From: Asterias rubens
Lineage: Eukaryota > Echinodermata > Asteroidea > Forcipulatida > Asteriidae
DNA: 64,000 nt
Reading direction: 5' to 3'
Assembly (NCBI RefSeq): GCF_902459465.1
Contig: NC_047066.1
Coordinates: 11,101,047-11,165,046, forward strand
The translations under genes were made by a program, and so were the position numbers. Each line of letters starts with the position of its first letter. Within the stretch, counting starts at the first letter, position 1. Of the stretch, positions 12,601-20,603 are shown piece after piece. The notes under the pieces are model-generated. The model ran no database searches. It saw nothing but the letters and a program-made list of their open reading frames with translations, and was not told where the DNA came from.

Positions 12601-15600
12601 ATTTGAGCTCAATTGGTCGTCAAAGTTGCGAGGTAACAATTTAAGAAAAAAACATCCTTGTCACACAAAGTAGTGTGCTTTCGGATGCTTGCTTTTGAGA
12701 CCTCAAAATCTAATTCTGAGGTCTTAAAATAAAATTCGTGGAAAATTACTTCTTTCTTGAAAACTATGTTACTTCAGAGGGAGCCGTTTCTCACAGTGTT
12801 TTATACTATCAACCTCTCCCCATTACACAATACCAAATGAGGTTTTATGCTAATATTTATTTTGAGTAGTTACCAAGTAAGTACACAGGGGGTTTTGAAA
12901 TACATAAACGGAAAGCTCTTCTTGAGGGACATCATAGAGTGTGACAAAGCAGGAGAAAACTTGTTTGGGTCATTCCATGTCAGACCAACAAACTTGTTTA
13001 CCTTATGTCTTCAGTGGCATAAGGTAAAAAGGTCTGCAGTCTGCGGGTGGGATTTGAACCCACAACCTCTGCCATTCTTGAGTAGTGTCTAACCAACAAG
13101 ACCACTGAGAATGCCTGGTAGTCAGAGGCAGTTTGAATCCTATTTCTTTGGAGAGTGTCGACTATGCAAAGGCCGAGTTCGGGCGGTGTGTTCTTGTATG
13201 CTCCAGAACAAGTACATGTACAATCGCTGTTCACGTTTCATCCGCTACACGAAGGTTAAAGCCCTTATACACTTTCGGTACAGAAGGTAATGGTGAAAGA
13301 CTTCTCCTGAAATATTAGTCCATGAAATGATTTACTTTTTGAGAAAACATTTAATCAATATCAATTCTCGTACGCGATAATTACGGATTTATTTTAAACA
13401 CATGTCATGACACCGCGAAATGTGCGGAAACAAGAGTGGGTTTTCCCGCGAATTTCTCCCAACTCCGATGACCGATTGAGCCTAAATTTCACAGGTTTTT
13501 AATTTTATATATAAGTTGTGATACACAAACTGTGGGACTTGGACAATACTGTTTACCCAAAGTGTATAATGGCTTTAAATAGATCACCACAAAAAGTGAT
13601 TCGGTACTGGACATATGACTTCGCGACAGATCAGTCAAATAGGATGTTTTTTAATAGTTGGAAACAGGAGAAAAAAAAGACCAAACTTTCAAGCTTTTTC
13701 TTTGGGATGACGATTAACTTTCAACTTATCAAAATTAACTGTAACAATCTATTTGAGAGTCATTTTGCATCTAATTAACTTATTCTCTTGATGTTGTGCT
13801 GCCATTTTGTAATGTGTTGTTCCTGAAACCCCAGATGAAAGGTGGTGTGTGATCTTGTTCCGAGTGAATCATTCTCGGGTCATGTTCTTATCGTTCTGGT
13901 ATTAGAACAGCGCACACGGGCCAAGAGCACACCGCCCGAACTCAGCCATCAAGGGAAATTTGCAAACTCCCACAAGGGGCTATAAACACCAAGCTGGCAA
14001 TAGCCAATCTCTCTCATCATTGCTATAGCGTCTATGATTATGAATTGCACAAATCAAGAAACTGTGATCCAGTAACTAGACAACAATACTTATTTTAGTT
14101 GTTGTGAAATCAGCAGTTAGCTTGTGGATTCGAACCCAAGCCTTTGTGATTGCCATTCCTGCAGTCTAACTACTAGACCACAGTGACCCTGTGACTATGA
14201 AAAGTGTTTACCTGCTTGATGGCATGAACTGATGCTCTGATTGTATTGCCACATAATCTGTTTGAGTGATGCCAGCATAGGCATCCAGTCATCGCATCTC
14301 TCATTATGAATCATGACCCTGTGGTGACAAAAACCAAAGTAAAGCCCGGTTCATACTTCATGCGAATGTGAACCAATTTTGACATCAGAGCCATGTTTTC
14401 GCTGCAAATGTTTTGCAGGAGATGTGCACATTTCAACTGCTGCGAAATATTCGTTGCAAATTTGTGACGTCAAAATTCGTCAAAAGTATGAACCAGGCTA
14501 TAGTCACAATTGAAAACAAAGTACAGCAATCGTACAAAAATTAACATTTAGCATTTATTTTTAAAGGTAGGGTAAAAAAATTGCTAATGTGCAAAACTAC
14601 CAGTCATAGATAGGCCACATTTTCCTGTGTCTATTTTATGAGCAACAGTTTGAAAACAACTGATGTAGTGGATATCTAAGTTGGATCACTGTGTCGTTTA
14701 TGATGAACAAAAAAGTACTTGAATTTGTCAAATACAAGATCTGCTAAGAGTTAGGCTGTGTCCGAAGTTGCCGACTTCGGCTACAGCTACGGCTAGGGCG
14801 CGCGCGTCTACTATTCTTCAACACTGACAGACGCGCTGATCTAGCCGTAGCTGTAGCCAAAGGCGCCAATTCGGACACGGCCTTACTCAATAATTATATG
14901 TTGTTCCATTGCAGTCTTTGTAACAAAAATCGACCCATGATTGTGGCCGTGCACTAGTTTATTGGGCAAATCGTCATTAGTGCAGAGTACTTAGTTATGC
15001 AGGTATGGTGTTTGTAAAAAAAATTATACATGAGATTGATTTCATCACCCTAAACCAACAACGTACCATCCCATCAACCCAAACAATATAGTCACCAACA
15101 ACATATAACTATCAATATACGTGTACATCAAACTAGTAGTGAAAGGGCCAAACAACTCGACATATTGTATTGTTTTACAGATTGCACTTAAAGTAAACAA
15201 TAACTTAAAGGAACAAGACACCTTAGGTAATTGTCAAAGCCAAGTCTGCTCACTTGGTGTATCTCAACATATGCATAAAATAACAAACCTGAGAAAATGT
15301 GAACTCAATTGGTCGTCAAAGTTGCAAGAGAATAATGGAAGAAAAAACACCCTTGTCGTAAGTTGTGTGCTTTCAGATGCTCGAATTTGACACCTCAGCT
15401 GAGGTCTCGAATTCAATTCAAATATTTTCGTGAGAAATTACTTCTTTCTCAAATACTATGCTACTTCAGAGGGAGCTGTTTCTCACTATGTTTTATACTA
15501 TCAGCAGGTCTTCATTGCTCGTTTTTAAGTAAGTTAACAACTATTTTCAGTAATTACCAATAGTGTCCAGTGCCTTTAAGGACCAAACCAAACACAATAA

Positions 15601-17553
15601 ATAAAAAAAAACATACCTGTAAAAATCCTCATAAATTCTACCGCTACCATCCAAATGCAATGCACTCTGCATTTCTTCCGGAAACTCATCTGTACAAATA
15701 GAAAAATGAAATTTAGCATCAAAGTAAGCATGTTCTGTAATGAATATGGTCAAAACAATAACTAGGAGACTTGTCATCCTTACTCGCATCTAAGAGCCGA
15801 ATTGCAAGGACACGGCCGTGTGTTCGAGAAGCAGGCATGCAAGGGTGCCTTTGGCAGCCAGCCACATCAACCCATTATGAACCACGGAGCACAGCCAGAG
15901 ATCGAAAGTGTTTGGTTTTACCTCAGGGAGGAAAACCGGATTGTCTGGAAAACCCTTGTGGCACAGCAGAGAACCAACGCACATCTCAACTCACAAATGG
16001 CCCTGGTCGGGTTTCGAACCAGGGTCACCTTGGTAAGTAAGCATGTTCTGTAAAGAAATTGTTCAAAACCATAATAGTTTAACAGAAAACCCCAGAAATA
16101 AAGCTGCTGAGAGCTGCGAACAATGCAATCAGGGATATTTTGTACAACAATCAGAGTGATTTAATATATGAAAAAAAGATATCAGAGAGATATTAAAGGC
16201 AGTGGACACTATTGGTAATTACTCAAAATAATTATTAGCATAAAACCTTTCTTGGTGACGAGTAATGGGGAGAGGTTGGTGGTATAAACATTGTGAGAAA
16301 CGGCTCACTCTGAAGTGCCGTAGTTTTCGAGAAAGAAGTAATTTTCCTTGAATTTGATTTCGAGACCCCAGATTTAGAACTTGAGGTCTCAAAATCAACC
16401 ATCTAAACGCACACAACTGCGTGTGACAAGGGTGTTTTTTTCTTTCATTATTATCTCGCAAGTCCGATGACCGATTGAGCCCAATTTTCACAGGTTTGTT
16501 ATTTTATGCATATATGTTGAGATACACCAACTGTGAAGGCTAGTCTTTGACAATTACCAATAGTGTCCACTGCCTTTAAGAATAACATTACACATTATAG
16601 GGACAACATTTCCAAAATCAAAAAGATTTTCAAGTTTGTGTATTTTCAGAGAAATTTCTGCAGAATCAGGGAGAGTGAAGGTTCTGAAAGCAAATCGAAC
16701 ACCACTTTTAGATGTTAGTCAGGTGTTAGTTGGACAAAAAACATCCTCAATACAAGTTTTGTGTCGAAGATCTAAAATAAAAATTTAAAAAAAGGAGCCT
16801 TGTGTTTAATGGACATTGCAAGAGATGGACAGACTATACGTGTAAGTTATGTCAGATTTAAGTGCTTTGGCAACTACCACATGGGAAGAGGAGCAGATCA
16901 AGGGTGGCCAAAATATAAGATACAACAACCAACCAGTGAAGACTCAAACCTGATGAGGACATAAGCCATAAGCCTTTTTGAGATCTGGCGGACACAATGC
17001 TACAACACTATAAGGTTTGGGTAAATTTTTGCGTACTGACCATAGAAATAGATTGTGTGTTATTCAGTGAAGTGCGCATTTTAGGCGACGAGGGAGTTTA
17101 CACGTACATAAACCTAATGTCCACCAACATGGTGAGCGTGGCATAAGTCGCGTCGTGTGTGACGCGCGTATCACGTCCGCCATACCTCAAAAAGGCTTTT
17201 GCATGCTGGGCAGGAACATTTGGAAAGCCATCTCATGTGTAATGGAACCCTAGCCCAGATTGAACTCCTCCATTCCGCATTGACCTTCTACCAAGGTTAA
17301 TGGAAACCGTGGAATGAATGAATACACTTTTATGTAAAGAAATACTGTTTTAGTGAAAAGAATAAATGTAAAAATATTAATCAAATTTTATCAATCGAAA
17401 TAAATAAAAAAAGCTCCTTACTTAATGACTTAGCTTCATAAAATGTTCTTGAAAACAAGACCAGCGTCAGTTCACTGTTGATGTTTCTCATCTTCCATTG
17501 ACTAAAAAGCTCCGTTAGAAAACCATTCACCGCTTTCTCGATGTACAGATCTC
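478..17553 (-). CDS. DEPDC5: DEPDC5 (Iml1) GATOR1 subunit, internal part, 14 exons
   Basis: DEPDC5 forms GATOR1 with NPRL2 and NPRL3 on the lysosome; the complex is the GTPase-activating protein for RagA/B and turns mTORC1 down when amino acids are low (family knowledge). Seen here: exons, in transcription order, 17553-17422, 15689-15617, 14318-14212, 12480-12403, 11689-11555, 10727-10666, 9543-9385, 8113-7855, 6490-6341, 5785-5663, 4082-3880, 2861-2769, 1388-1297 and 658-478. All have AG/GT borders and each junction keeps frame, giving about 615 codons. Landmarks that match the vertebrate protein as I recall it: [56 protein letters not shown] and [10 protein letters not shown]. The span covers the SABA and SHEN regions. 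The DEP and C-terminal domains would lie left of base 478. The first roughly 200 residues were not found upstream before the GPCR at 20604. Confidence 0.93.
888..1062 (+). repeat. tRNA-derived SINE fragment (family 1)
   Basis: Starts AGGATTCAAACTGCCTC and has a B-box-like GGGTTCAAATCCCACC, followed by a body with ACTCGGGCAAGTACTGAG and AAAACCAAAATTA. The same order is found at 4487-4695 and, reversed, at 13024-13145. The A-box portion is damaged here. Confidence 0.65.
1297..1388 (-). CDS. DEPDC5: DEPDC5 exon m
   Basis: 92 bp, acceptor CACACAG, donor GTTAGT. Encodes [20 protein letters not shown] then EIVRYTKR; the human counterpart is [24 protein letters not shown]. Ends two bases into an Arg codon. 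Confidence 0.88.
1727..1855. repeat. foldback (hairpin) element
   Basis: The arms read roughly GTGCTATGGTTAAAACTAC and GTAGTGTTAACCTTAGCAC, inverted around a GC-rich centre (TCCCCGGAGC ... GGTCCGGGGA). Probably a small palindromic transposon. Confidence 0.55.
2411..2760 (+). repeat. tRNA-derived SINE, complete-looking (family 2)
   Basis: The tRNA-Leu-like head has an A-box-like TGACCGAGTGGTTTAGAGC and a B-box-like GGGTTAGAATCCC, followed by an unrelated body. It ends in AAAGCGCATTGAGAT and an A/T-rich tail (TTTATTATTTATT), the GCGC-type tail common in deuterostome SINEs. Lies in the intron between exons m and l. Confidence 0.75.
2769..2861 (-). CDS. DEPDC5: DEPDC5 exon l
   Basis: 93 bp (31 codons, phase 0), acceptor CTTTTGCAG, donor GTCAGT. 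Encodes [19 protein letters not shown]...; the human counterpart is GYQIIVQPK. Follows RLIQ of exon k directly. Confidence 0.85.
3014..3393 (+). mobile_element. MITE-A copy
   Basis: About 380 bp. Ends TTAAA...GACACC and GTGTCCAGGGCCTTTAA, with the family interior (ACATGTGCATAAAACAAC, AGAAGGAGCTGTTTCT, ATTTTGAGTAATTACC). Lies in a DEPDC5 intron. Confidence 0.8.
3880..4082 (-). CDS. DEPDC5: DEPDC5 exon k
   Basis: 203 bp, acceptor TTGTTCTTAG, donor GTTAGC. Encodes [20 protein letters not shown], then an acidic loop and [14 protein letters not shown]; the human counterpart is [20 protein letters not shown]. A MITE-A copy begins only 28 bp upstream of the acceptor, so the branch point must lie in or next to it. 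Confidence 0.94.
4111..4484 (-). mobile_element. MITE-A copy
   Basis: Good family example. TTTAAAGGCAGTGGACAC at one end is mirrored by CTGCCTTTAA at the other. A central palindrome GAGACCTCA...TGAGGTCTC sits mid-element. Inserted 28 bp from the acceptor of DEPDC5 exon k. Confidence 0.88.
4487..4695 (+). repeat. tRNA-derived SINE (family 1)
   Basis: The A-box-like TAGTCTTATTGGTAAGAC and B-box GGGTTCGAATCCC are about 45 bp apart, followed by CGAGTAACATG and ACTCGGGAAAGTAC. Best preserved of the three family-1 copies in the window. No matching acceptor stem, so not a tRNA gene. Confidence 0.75.
4757..5015 (+). mobile_element. MITE-A left half split by a SINE-tail insertion
   Basis: GTCAAAGACCAGT (4767-4779) and the later family phrase CACTTGATGTACCC ... 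TTTGCATAAAATAACAAA (4939 on) belong together in MITE-A. Between them lies about 160 bp containing AATAATAATAA and GGCGCATTATGAAGC...AATGCGCC, which reads as a reversed SINE 3' tail. Confidence 0.6.
5531..5642. repeat. foldback hairpin
   Basis: GTTATCACACGCGCGCTCGTG at the left is the near inverse of CACTCGCGCTTGTGTGATAAC at the right. Inner arms AAATATAGCGCGTCTG and CAGAAGCGCTATATTT also pair. Lies in the intron, 20 bp beyond the donor of exon j. Confidence 0.7.
5663..5785 (-). CDS. DEPDC5: DEPDC5 exon j
   Basis: 123 bp, acceptor AATGCAG, donor GTAAAG. Encodes [17 protein letters not shown]...[16 protein letters not shown], joining VDWKS of the next exon through a split Gly codon. WG-x-TGEQ-x-WTP before the VDWKS segment is familiar from invertebrate Iml1 proteins. 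Confidence 0.85.
6341..6490 (-). CDS. DEPDC5: DEPDC5 exon i
   Basis: 150 bp, acceptor GGTACAG, donor GTGAGG. Begins [13 protein letters not shown] (human GPSGEAIQIHHQ), then a Ser-rich linker. The donor choice is set by phase: ending one base into the codon joins CT of the next exon to give Ala. Confidence 0.87.
6681..7050 (-). mobile_element. MITE-A copy, right end lost
   Basis: Starts TTTAAAGACCCTGGACTC and carries the whole family interior up to GAGAAGACAGGTCTTTAA, where the terminal repeat is missing. Confidence 0.78.
7391..7778 (+). mobile_element. MITE-A copy
   Basis: Both ends present (TTAAAGGCAGTAGACA and GTGTCCACTGCCTTTAA). The central palindrome around TCTGAGGTCTCGAAATC is intact. 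Confidence 0.87.
7855..8113 (-). CDS. DEPDC5: DEPDC5 exon h
   Basis: 259 bp, acceptor TTTATCCCACAG, donor GTGAGT. The first two thirds are low-complexity and Ser/Asp-rich, as in the disordered linker of the family. The end, [20 protein letters not shown] then THTFPHG, matches the human segment [20 protein letters not shown]. Confidence 0.92.
8114..9384. other. DEPDC5 intron without recognised repeat
   Basis: A+T-rich intronic DNA between exons h and g. No convincing exon, RNA gene or inverted-repeat element was seen. Short open frames here (for example 8695-8946) are low-complexity. Confidence 0.5.
9385..9543 (-). CDS. DEPDC5: DEPDC5 exon g
   Basis: 159 bp (53 codons, phase 0 at both ends), acceptor TGGTCTCAG, donor GTAAGT. 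Encodes [21 protein letters not shown] and [11 protein letters not shown]; the human counterpart is YNIPHWINHSFY. Only this exon of the longer open frame around it is coding. Confidence 0.88.
9685..10485. repeat. minisatellite, alternating 104/115-bp units
   Basis: The phrase TGGGAGTGG recurs at 9791, 9895, 10010, 10114, 10229, 10357 and 10472. The spacings are 104, 115, 104, 115, 128 and 115 bp, so the repeat is largely a 219-bp dimer. Each unit contains GATCACC, AACACAGTGTGA and GTGTGGACCAACTA. In the intron between exons g and f. Confidence 0.9.
10486..10585 (+). mobile_element. MITE-A right-end fragment
   Basis: GGGAGTTGTTTCTCAGAATG, GTTACCAAGTAAGGTTTAATG and TTTTGAGTAAATACC are the last third of MITE-A, directly after the minisatellite. 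Confidence 0.7.
10666..10727 (-). CDS. DEPDC5: DEPDC5 exon f
   Basis: 62 bp, acceptor TTGCTGCAG, donor GTAAGC. Encodes [20 protein letters not shown]; the human counterpart is IGVDLVCMGEQPLHAVPLF. Starts with two bases completing the Gly codon and ends in phase 0. Confidence 0.9.
11184..11548. mobile_element. MITE-B copy
   Basis: Terminal inverted repeat: TTAAAGGGACACGTTGCC at the left and GGCAACGTATCCCTTTAA at the right, each continuing into GGTCGAGTTGG / CCAACTCGACC. The TTAA at both ends would fit a TTAA target site. Related copies at 35369 and 38171. The right end touches the donor hexamer of DEPDC5 exon e. Confidence 0.88.
11555..11689 (-). CDS. DEPDC5: DEPDC5 exon e
   Basis: 135 bp, acceptor CACTCACAG, donor GTAAGT. 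Encodes [16 protein letters not shown], then [11 protein letters not shown] and KHRMIDYG. This is one of the best conserved parts (human [16 protein letters not shown]). The six-base donor GTAAGT is followed directly by the TTAA end of a MITE-B copy. Confidence 0.93.
11990..12145. repeat. short dispersed element with GCTAAGCA/TGCTTAGC arms
   Basis: CTTGCTAAGCACAC and AATTGCTAAGCAAAAT face TTGCTTAGCAAAG and TGCTCAGCATAATC. A similar phrase (ATGCTAAGCACAAAAC) occurs at about 62730, so this is likely a small repeated element. Borders uncertain. Confidence 0.45.
12403..12480 (-). CDS. DEPDC5: DEPDC5 exon d
   Basis: 78 bp, acceptor CTTCCAGCAG (an alternative AG lies 3 bp earlier), donor GTCAGT. 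Encodes [19 protein letters not shown] then INMSLN; the human counterpart is GNYLEAINLSFN. Leaves with one base (G), completing Val with the next exon. Confidence 0.88.
12508..12880 (+). mobile_element. MITE-A copy, right end truncated
   Basis: Starts TTTAAAGGCACTGGATATG and carries the family interior to TTTTGAGTAGTTACCAA; the GTGTCCA...CTTTAA end is gone. Confidence 0.8.
13024..13145 (-). repeat. tRNA-derived SINE fragment (family 1)
   Basis: On the minus strand: AGGATTCAAACTGCCTCTG, then GTGGTCTTGTTGGTTAGAC (A-box-like) and GTGGGTTCAAATCCCACC (B-box-like). Reverse copy of the elements at 888 and 4487. Confidence 0.72.
13171..13947. mobile_element. non-autonomous TIR transposon, 777 bp
   Basis: GGCCGAGTTCGGGCGGTGTG at 13171-13190 is matched at 19 of 20 positions by the inverse of 13928-13947. 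No transposase frame was seen inside. A fragment of MITE-A (about 13430-13550) lies inside it. Confidence 0.75.
13430..13550 (-). mobile_element. MITE-A fragment nested in a TIR element
   Basis: TCCCAACTCCGATGACCG, ATTTCACAGGTTTTTAATTT and GATACACAAACTGTG correspond to the end third of reversed MITE-A. Both family ends are missing. Confidence 0.6.
14122..14193 (-). repeat. tRNA-like SINE head
   Basis: On the minus strand: GGTCACTGTGGTCTAGTAG, TTAGACTGCAGGAATGG, then GGGTTCGAATCCACAAGC. A-box-like and B-box sequences are about 45 bp apart, but the first seven bases do not pair with a 3' acceptor strand, so a functional tRNA is unlikely. Confidence 0.6.
14212..14318 (-). CDS. DEPDC5: DEPDC5 exon c
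   Basis: 107 bp, acceptor CACCACAG, donor GTAAAC. Encodes [15 protein letters not shown] followed by a helical stretch; the human counterpart is VVVQNERREEWTSLL. Ends with one base (G) that joins AT of exon d to make Asp. Confidence 0.88.
14342..14500. mobile_element. MITE-C copy
   Basis: AAGCCCGGTTCATACTT at the left and AAGTATGAACCAGGCT at the right form the inverted ends. Internal GCGAATGTGAAC, TTCGCTGCAAA and GACGTCAAAATTCG echo each other. A second copy lies at 57066-57249. Confidence 0.8.
14753..14883. mobile_element. MITE-D, almost pure hairpin
   Basis: AGGCTGTGTCCGAAGT...TTCGGCTACAGCTACGGCTAG pairs with CTAGCCGTAGCTGTAGCC...TTCGGACACGGCCT around a short GC-rich loop. A decayed copy is at 38552-38680. 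Confidence 0.8.
15205..15579 (+). mobile_element. MITE-A copy
   Basis: Ends TTAAAGGAACAAGACACC and GTGTCCAGTGCCTTTAA, with the family interior. Ends 36 bp from the donor of DEPDC5 exon b. Confidence 0.84.
15617..15689 (-). CDS. DEPDC5: DEPDC5 exon b
   Basis: 73 bp, acceptor TTTGTACAG, donor GTATGT. Encodes [14 protein letters not shown]...YEDFYR; the human counterpart is DEFPEINRAS...FYEDFYK. The last codon AG|G is split with the next exon. A MITE-A copy ends 36 bp beyond the donor (15579). Confidence 0.9.
15786..16040 (-). repeat. dispersed repeat with tRNA-like B box
   Basis: On the minus strand: AAGGTGACCCTGGTTCGAAA (B-box-like) followed by CATTTGTGAGTTGAG, AAGGGTTTTCCAGAC and CCTTGCATGCCTGC. 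It resembles a tRNA-derived SINE body, but no clear A box or tail was seen. Confidence 0.5.
16193..16579 (-). mobile_element. MITE-A copy
   Basis: Complete: TTAAAGGCAGTGGACAC ... GTGTCCACTGCCTTTAA. Intron between DEPDC5 exons a and b. Confidence 0.9.
16969..17199. mobile_element. short TIR element
   Basis: AAGCCTTTTTGAGATCTGGC at the left faces GCCATACCTCAAAAAGGCTT at the right. The interior, about 190 bp, includes GTCGCGTCGTGTGTGACGCG. Confidence 0.65.
17422..17553 (-). CDS. DEPDC5: DEPDC5 exon a (start of visible part)
   Basis: 132 bp between a TTTATACAG acceptor and a GTAAGG donor. It encodes [11 protein letters not shown]...[13 protein letters not shown], which closely matches the SABA-domain segment near human residue 200. 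It enters needing one preceding base (G + GA = Gly) and leaves with one base (A), which joins AT of the next exon to give Asn before EFPEE. Confidence 0.9.
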
Positions 17554-17679
17554 CTGTATAAATCAAAGAATACAAAAGAGGGAATACAAGTGAATAAATT
17601 CTGTTTCATTTCAAATTCAGTTTTGCTAAAACTCAACATTACATGACCTCGGTGCCGCCTTATTCTAGGATCTAAACCT

Positions 17680-17746
17680 TTTGTTTGTTTGTTTGTTTGT
17701 TTGTTTGTTGATGCATTTGTTTGTTTGTTTGTTTGTTTGTTTGTTG
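17680..17746. repeat. TTTG microsatellite
   Basis: Two runs of (GTTT)n separated by GATGCA. They produce the artefactual Gln-Thr-Asn-Lys-type frames on both strands. Confidence 0.9.
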
Positions 17747-17802
17747 TTTTTTTTGATAAGACAATCTCCACAGAGTTTTTTAAAATACAACAAGTGGACA
17801 AA

Positions 17803-18120
17803 AAACAAAAATAAAAACAATAATAATAACCAGCTTTTATGTTGTGCTTTTCACACCCGAAGGGCGTCTCAAAGCACTTCCAACATTATTACCCCTGGTC
17901 ACTGGGTCTTAATTCATTTCTGAAACCATCTCAGCTCCCTATGGAGTATACAGCTTGTACGACAAATATGCACTACTCGGCTAAACTCACATCTCTGCCC
18001 TTACATGTACACATTTACCCCCTGGGTGTAGAGAAGCTGCAATTAAGTGTCTTGCTCAGGGACACAAGTGTCATGGCCGGGACTTGAACCCATAATTTGC
18101 TGAACAGAAGCACCAGACAC
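17803..18120 (-). repeat. tRNA-derived SINE (family 2-like)
   Basis: On the minus strand the head has ATTATGGGTTCAAGTCCCGG (B-box-like). The 3' end has AAGTGCTTTGAGACGCCC and a TTATTATTATTG tail, as in the SINE at 2411. Confidence 0.68.
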
Positions 18121-19320
18121 ACTTCGATAAATACAAGTAGCATAAAAGACATAGAAAATCTGAGGAAATGTACAGGGAAACACAAATCTTCTGTGCAATC
18201 ACCTGAAATACAAAACTACAGGTTTGAATACTGTGCGGATTATTGCTGTCTCGTTTTGGTGATTGCTCTAGTTTTTCCCACACAAAATTAAGGCTCAATA
18301 GCAGATCATGTGTAAACAGGGGGAAAACTTTAGTTTCCCAGGCACAGATACATGTAGGCAGACAGCGTGAACTCTCGTCACATGAGCAAGGCATCCAGGG
18401 GCAGAAAAATAAATGTTGTTGTGAAATCCAAGGAACAAAGTTGTTCAGTGCAAGTTTTGTTTTAGTTGCATGGTGTGTTTCACGAACACTTTCAAAACCT
18501 ATTATGTAACCAAAGGGTAACTACAATCTTGTTGTCCCCTACAGATAAACAAAAATTGTCCCCTGATAAACAATTTCCAAACCAAACCGAACAAAAATTA
18601 CAAAGAAAGCAAAATGGGTCATTTCGTGTCAATTCAACGCGTTTTTGGACAGGACCGTCACAAATTTAAATACAATTTGGTGAGCTGATTTGACTCATTG
18701 AAAAATTTCATTTCAAACCATGTTGACCATTTCCAAAAAGCGTGTCCAACTGACCTGAAATGACCCAAATAAAATAAAAAAATCGAGGAGAACTTAATTG
18801 ACATTAAATATTCACAGCCATCTCCCTGGCCTTGCAATGAATCTTCATTACAGCAGACTATCTGACAGTAATTGCAAAAACAAATTTTCGTTAGATAACA
18901 ATGCTCTAGACACACATGCTAGAGTTGACATTTTTTAAAGAAGGCAAGCAAGTCCAACCTTATTCAATAGCAGGCATGAAACATTGTTAAAACAAGTTGA
19001 CACTACTATTGAAAGGAAAGCGAGTCATTGCAATTAATAAACTATAAGTCAACAAAATTTAAAAGCACAAGAAGTAAAAAGAAATTGACAAACTTAATGA
19101 ATGATGGACTTCAAACAATTTCTTGACAGTTTATCTGCACACTTGAAAAGGTCAATTTAAGACTTTTTAAAGACTCCTTTGATGCCGCCTTAAACAGCGT
19201 TTAACATATTTAAGATTTGGTTTGTTTTTGCACACTTCATACATTTTTTTAAGAACTCAAATAACTGAATTTAGTATACGTCAAATTTATTCTCTGGGCT
19301 TTAAACTTTGACAGTTTAAT
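18121..19320. other. intergenic or intronic, no feature recognised
   Basis: A+T-rich. I searched the minus strand here for DEPDC5 exons upstream of exon a (a segment like MSCEMWDFDIYG) and found none. Confidence 0.5.
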
Positions 19321-19808
19321 TTAAAGGGTGGCTGCAGTTTTTTAATTTTTATTTAAACGATTAAACATGACTTTTTAAACCTGAAATATGTTTTTATTTT
19401 TTTTATTTAATGCGCAAGTATTTGTAAAGTGGTTTTCAAGAGATTAGGGGAACCCAACCGCCCCTAAAAGGGAGCCTTCATGTGACGTCATGTCGGGAAC
19501 CCGAGCCGTCGGGCCCCCTGGCTGTGTGCATATAGAGACGTGTGCATTGTGTGGCCTGGTGCCTAGGCGCCTGTAGTTAGGAACCAGACTCTTTTTGCCG
19601 ACGATATGTTTGAATTCCCGACGTGACGTCGATGGTAGGGGGCGGCAACAATCCACAAAAGGGGGGGCATGACTTATTCGCTAATTACGCAAGTGAGATA
19701 TGTCGGGGAAAAACAAAACACATTTTTATTGATGTTCAATACATATATCAGAAATAAATGACAGCAAAATTAACTGTTTTATTTTAATTCGCTGCAGCAC
19801 CCCTTTAA
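19321..19808. mobile_element. TIR element with GC-rich centre
   Basis: TTAAAGGGTGGCTGCAG at the left is the near inverse of CTGCAGCACCCCTTTAA at the right. The centre (about 19445-19665) is markedly GC-rich, with two TGACGTC sites (TGTGACGTCATG and GTGACGTCGAT). Confidence 0.65.
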
Positions 19809-19879
19809 GACTTTTTAATACTTTTTCAGTATCCACAGAAACTGGAGAAAAGTGTCAAATTTGTTTTGCCCTTAACCAG

Positions 19880-20603
19880 TTACTTACTGATTGACAGAGC
19901 ACAACCTTAACTAGATTATAATTATAGGCAATGCATCAACACTTGATTGTGATCAAACAAAACCCCATTGCTGTTAGTGGTTCAATGCAGTCTTAATTTT
20001 AGATAAAGCACACTGTGGGCTAATCTTCTGAAGTAGAGCAGATACAACTGCTGGCTGTACCAGACTCTTCTCGTTATAAATCTTGTACATGGAGGTACGG
20101 TTGTACAAGTCAAGACGGTACACTTCTTTGTGGTTAGTCTGAGACGAAGTTAACACATGCCTCTCTATTCAACTCAATTTTCTGTACATCAAAAAGCAGA
20201 CATGCAGAAGATCAGAGAAGGTATATGGAAACCGAATAATGGTGAATGAAGATTTTCAATGATTTGAAGATTTTTACAAAGAGAACCATGGTGTAAAGAT
20301 ATCATGAGTGTTTGGATTTTTGAAGACGATAACAAATTTGTGTCAGACATCTGAAGAACAGCATACAACAACATAAAGCATCTTGCTTTTTAAACTGGAC
20401 TAAAACAGAAGCAAAACAGTCTTTCAACTTATCCACAAATTGGAAAGGTAGTTACTGCTGATGTAATTTTTCTATGTTTGTATTCTTGAAGCCAAATCCC
20501 TGCAAGACATCTTCAATGCACCTTGAAAATATATACTTCTTCTAAGCTGAATGTTCAGTGACGACTAGATTTTACCAATAAACTTTGCGAGGATAAAGAC
20601 AAC
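19880..20603 (+). promoter_or_regulatory. conserved upstream region of GPCR 1
   Basis: The roughly 720 bp before the start shares phrases in the same order with the regions before the other three tandem receptors: ATTGACAGA, GCAATGCATCAACA, AGATAAAGCACA, AAACAGTCT, and CAAGACATCTT about 100 bp before the ATG. Likely a duplicated promoter plus 5' leader; no TATA box was pinned. Confidence 0.5.

Noticed and set aside
17502-17801. Gln/Thr/Asn/Lys repeat protein
   Set aside because: Translation of the TTTG microsatellite joined to part of DEPDC5 exon a and its intron.
18071-18394. DEPDC5 5' exon
   Set aside because: The frame spans a SINE and lacks the expected conserved segment and matching splice phase.
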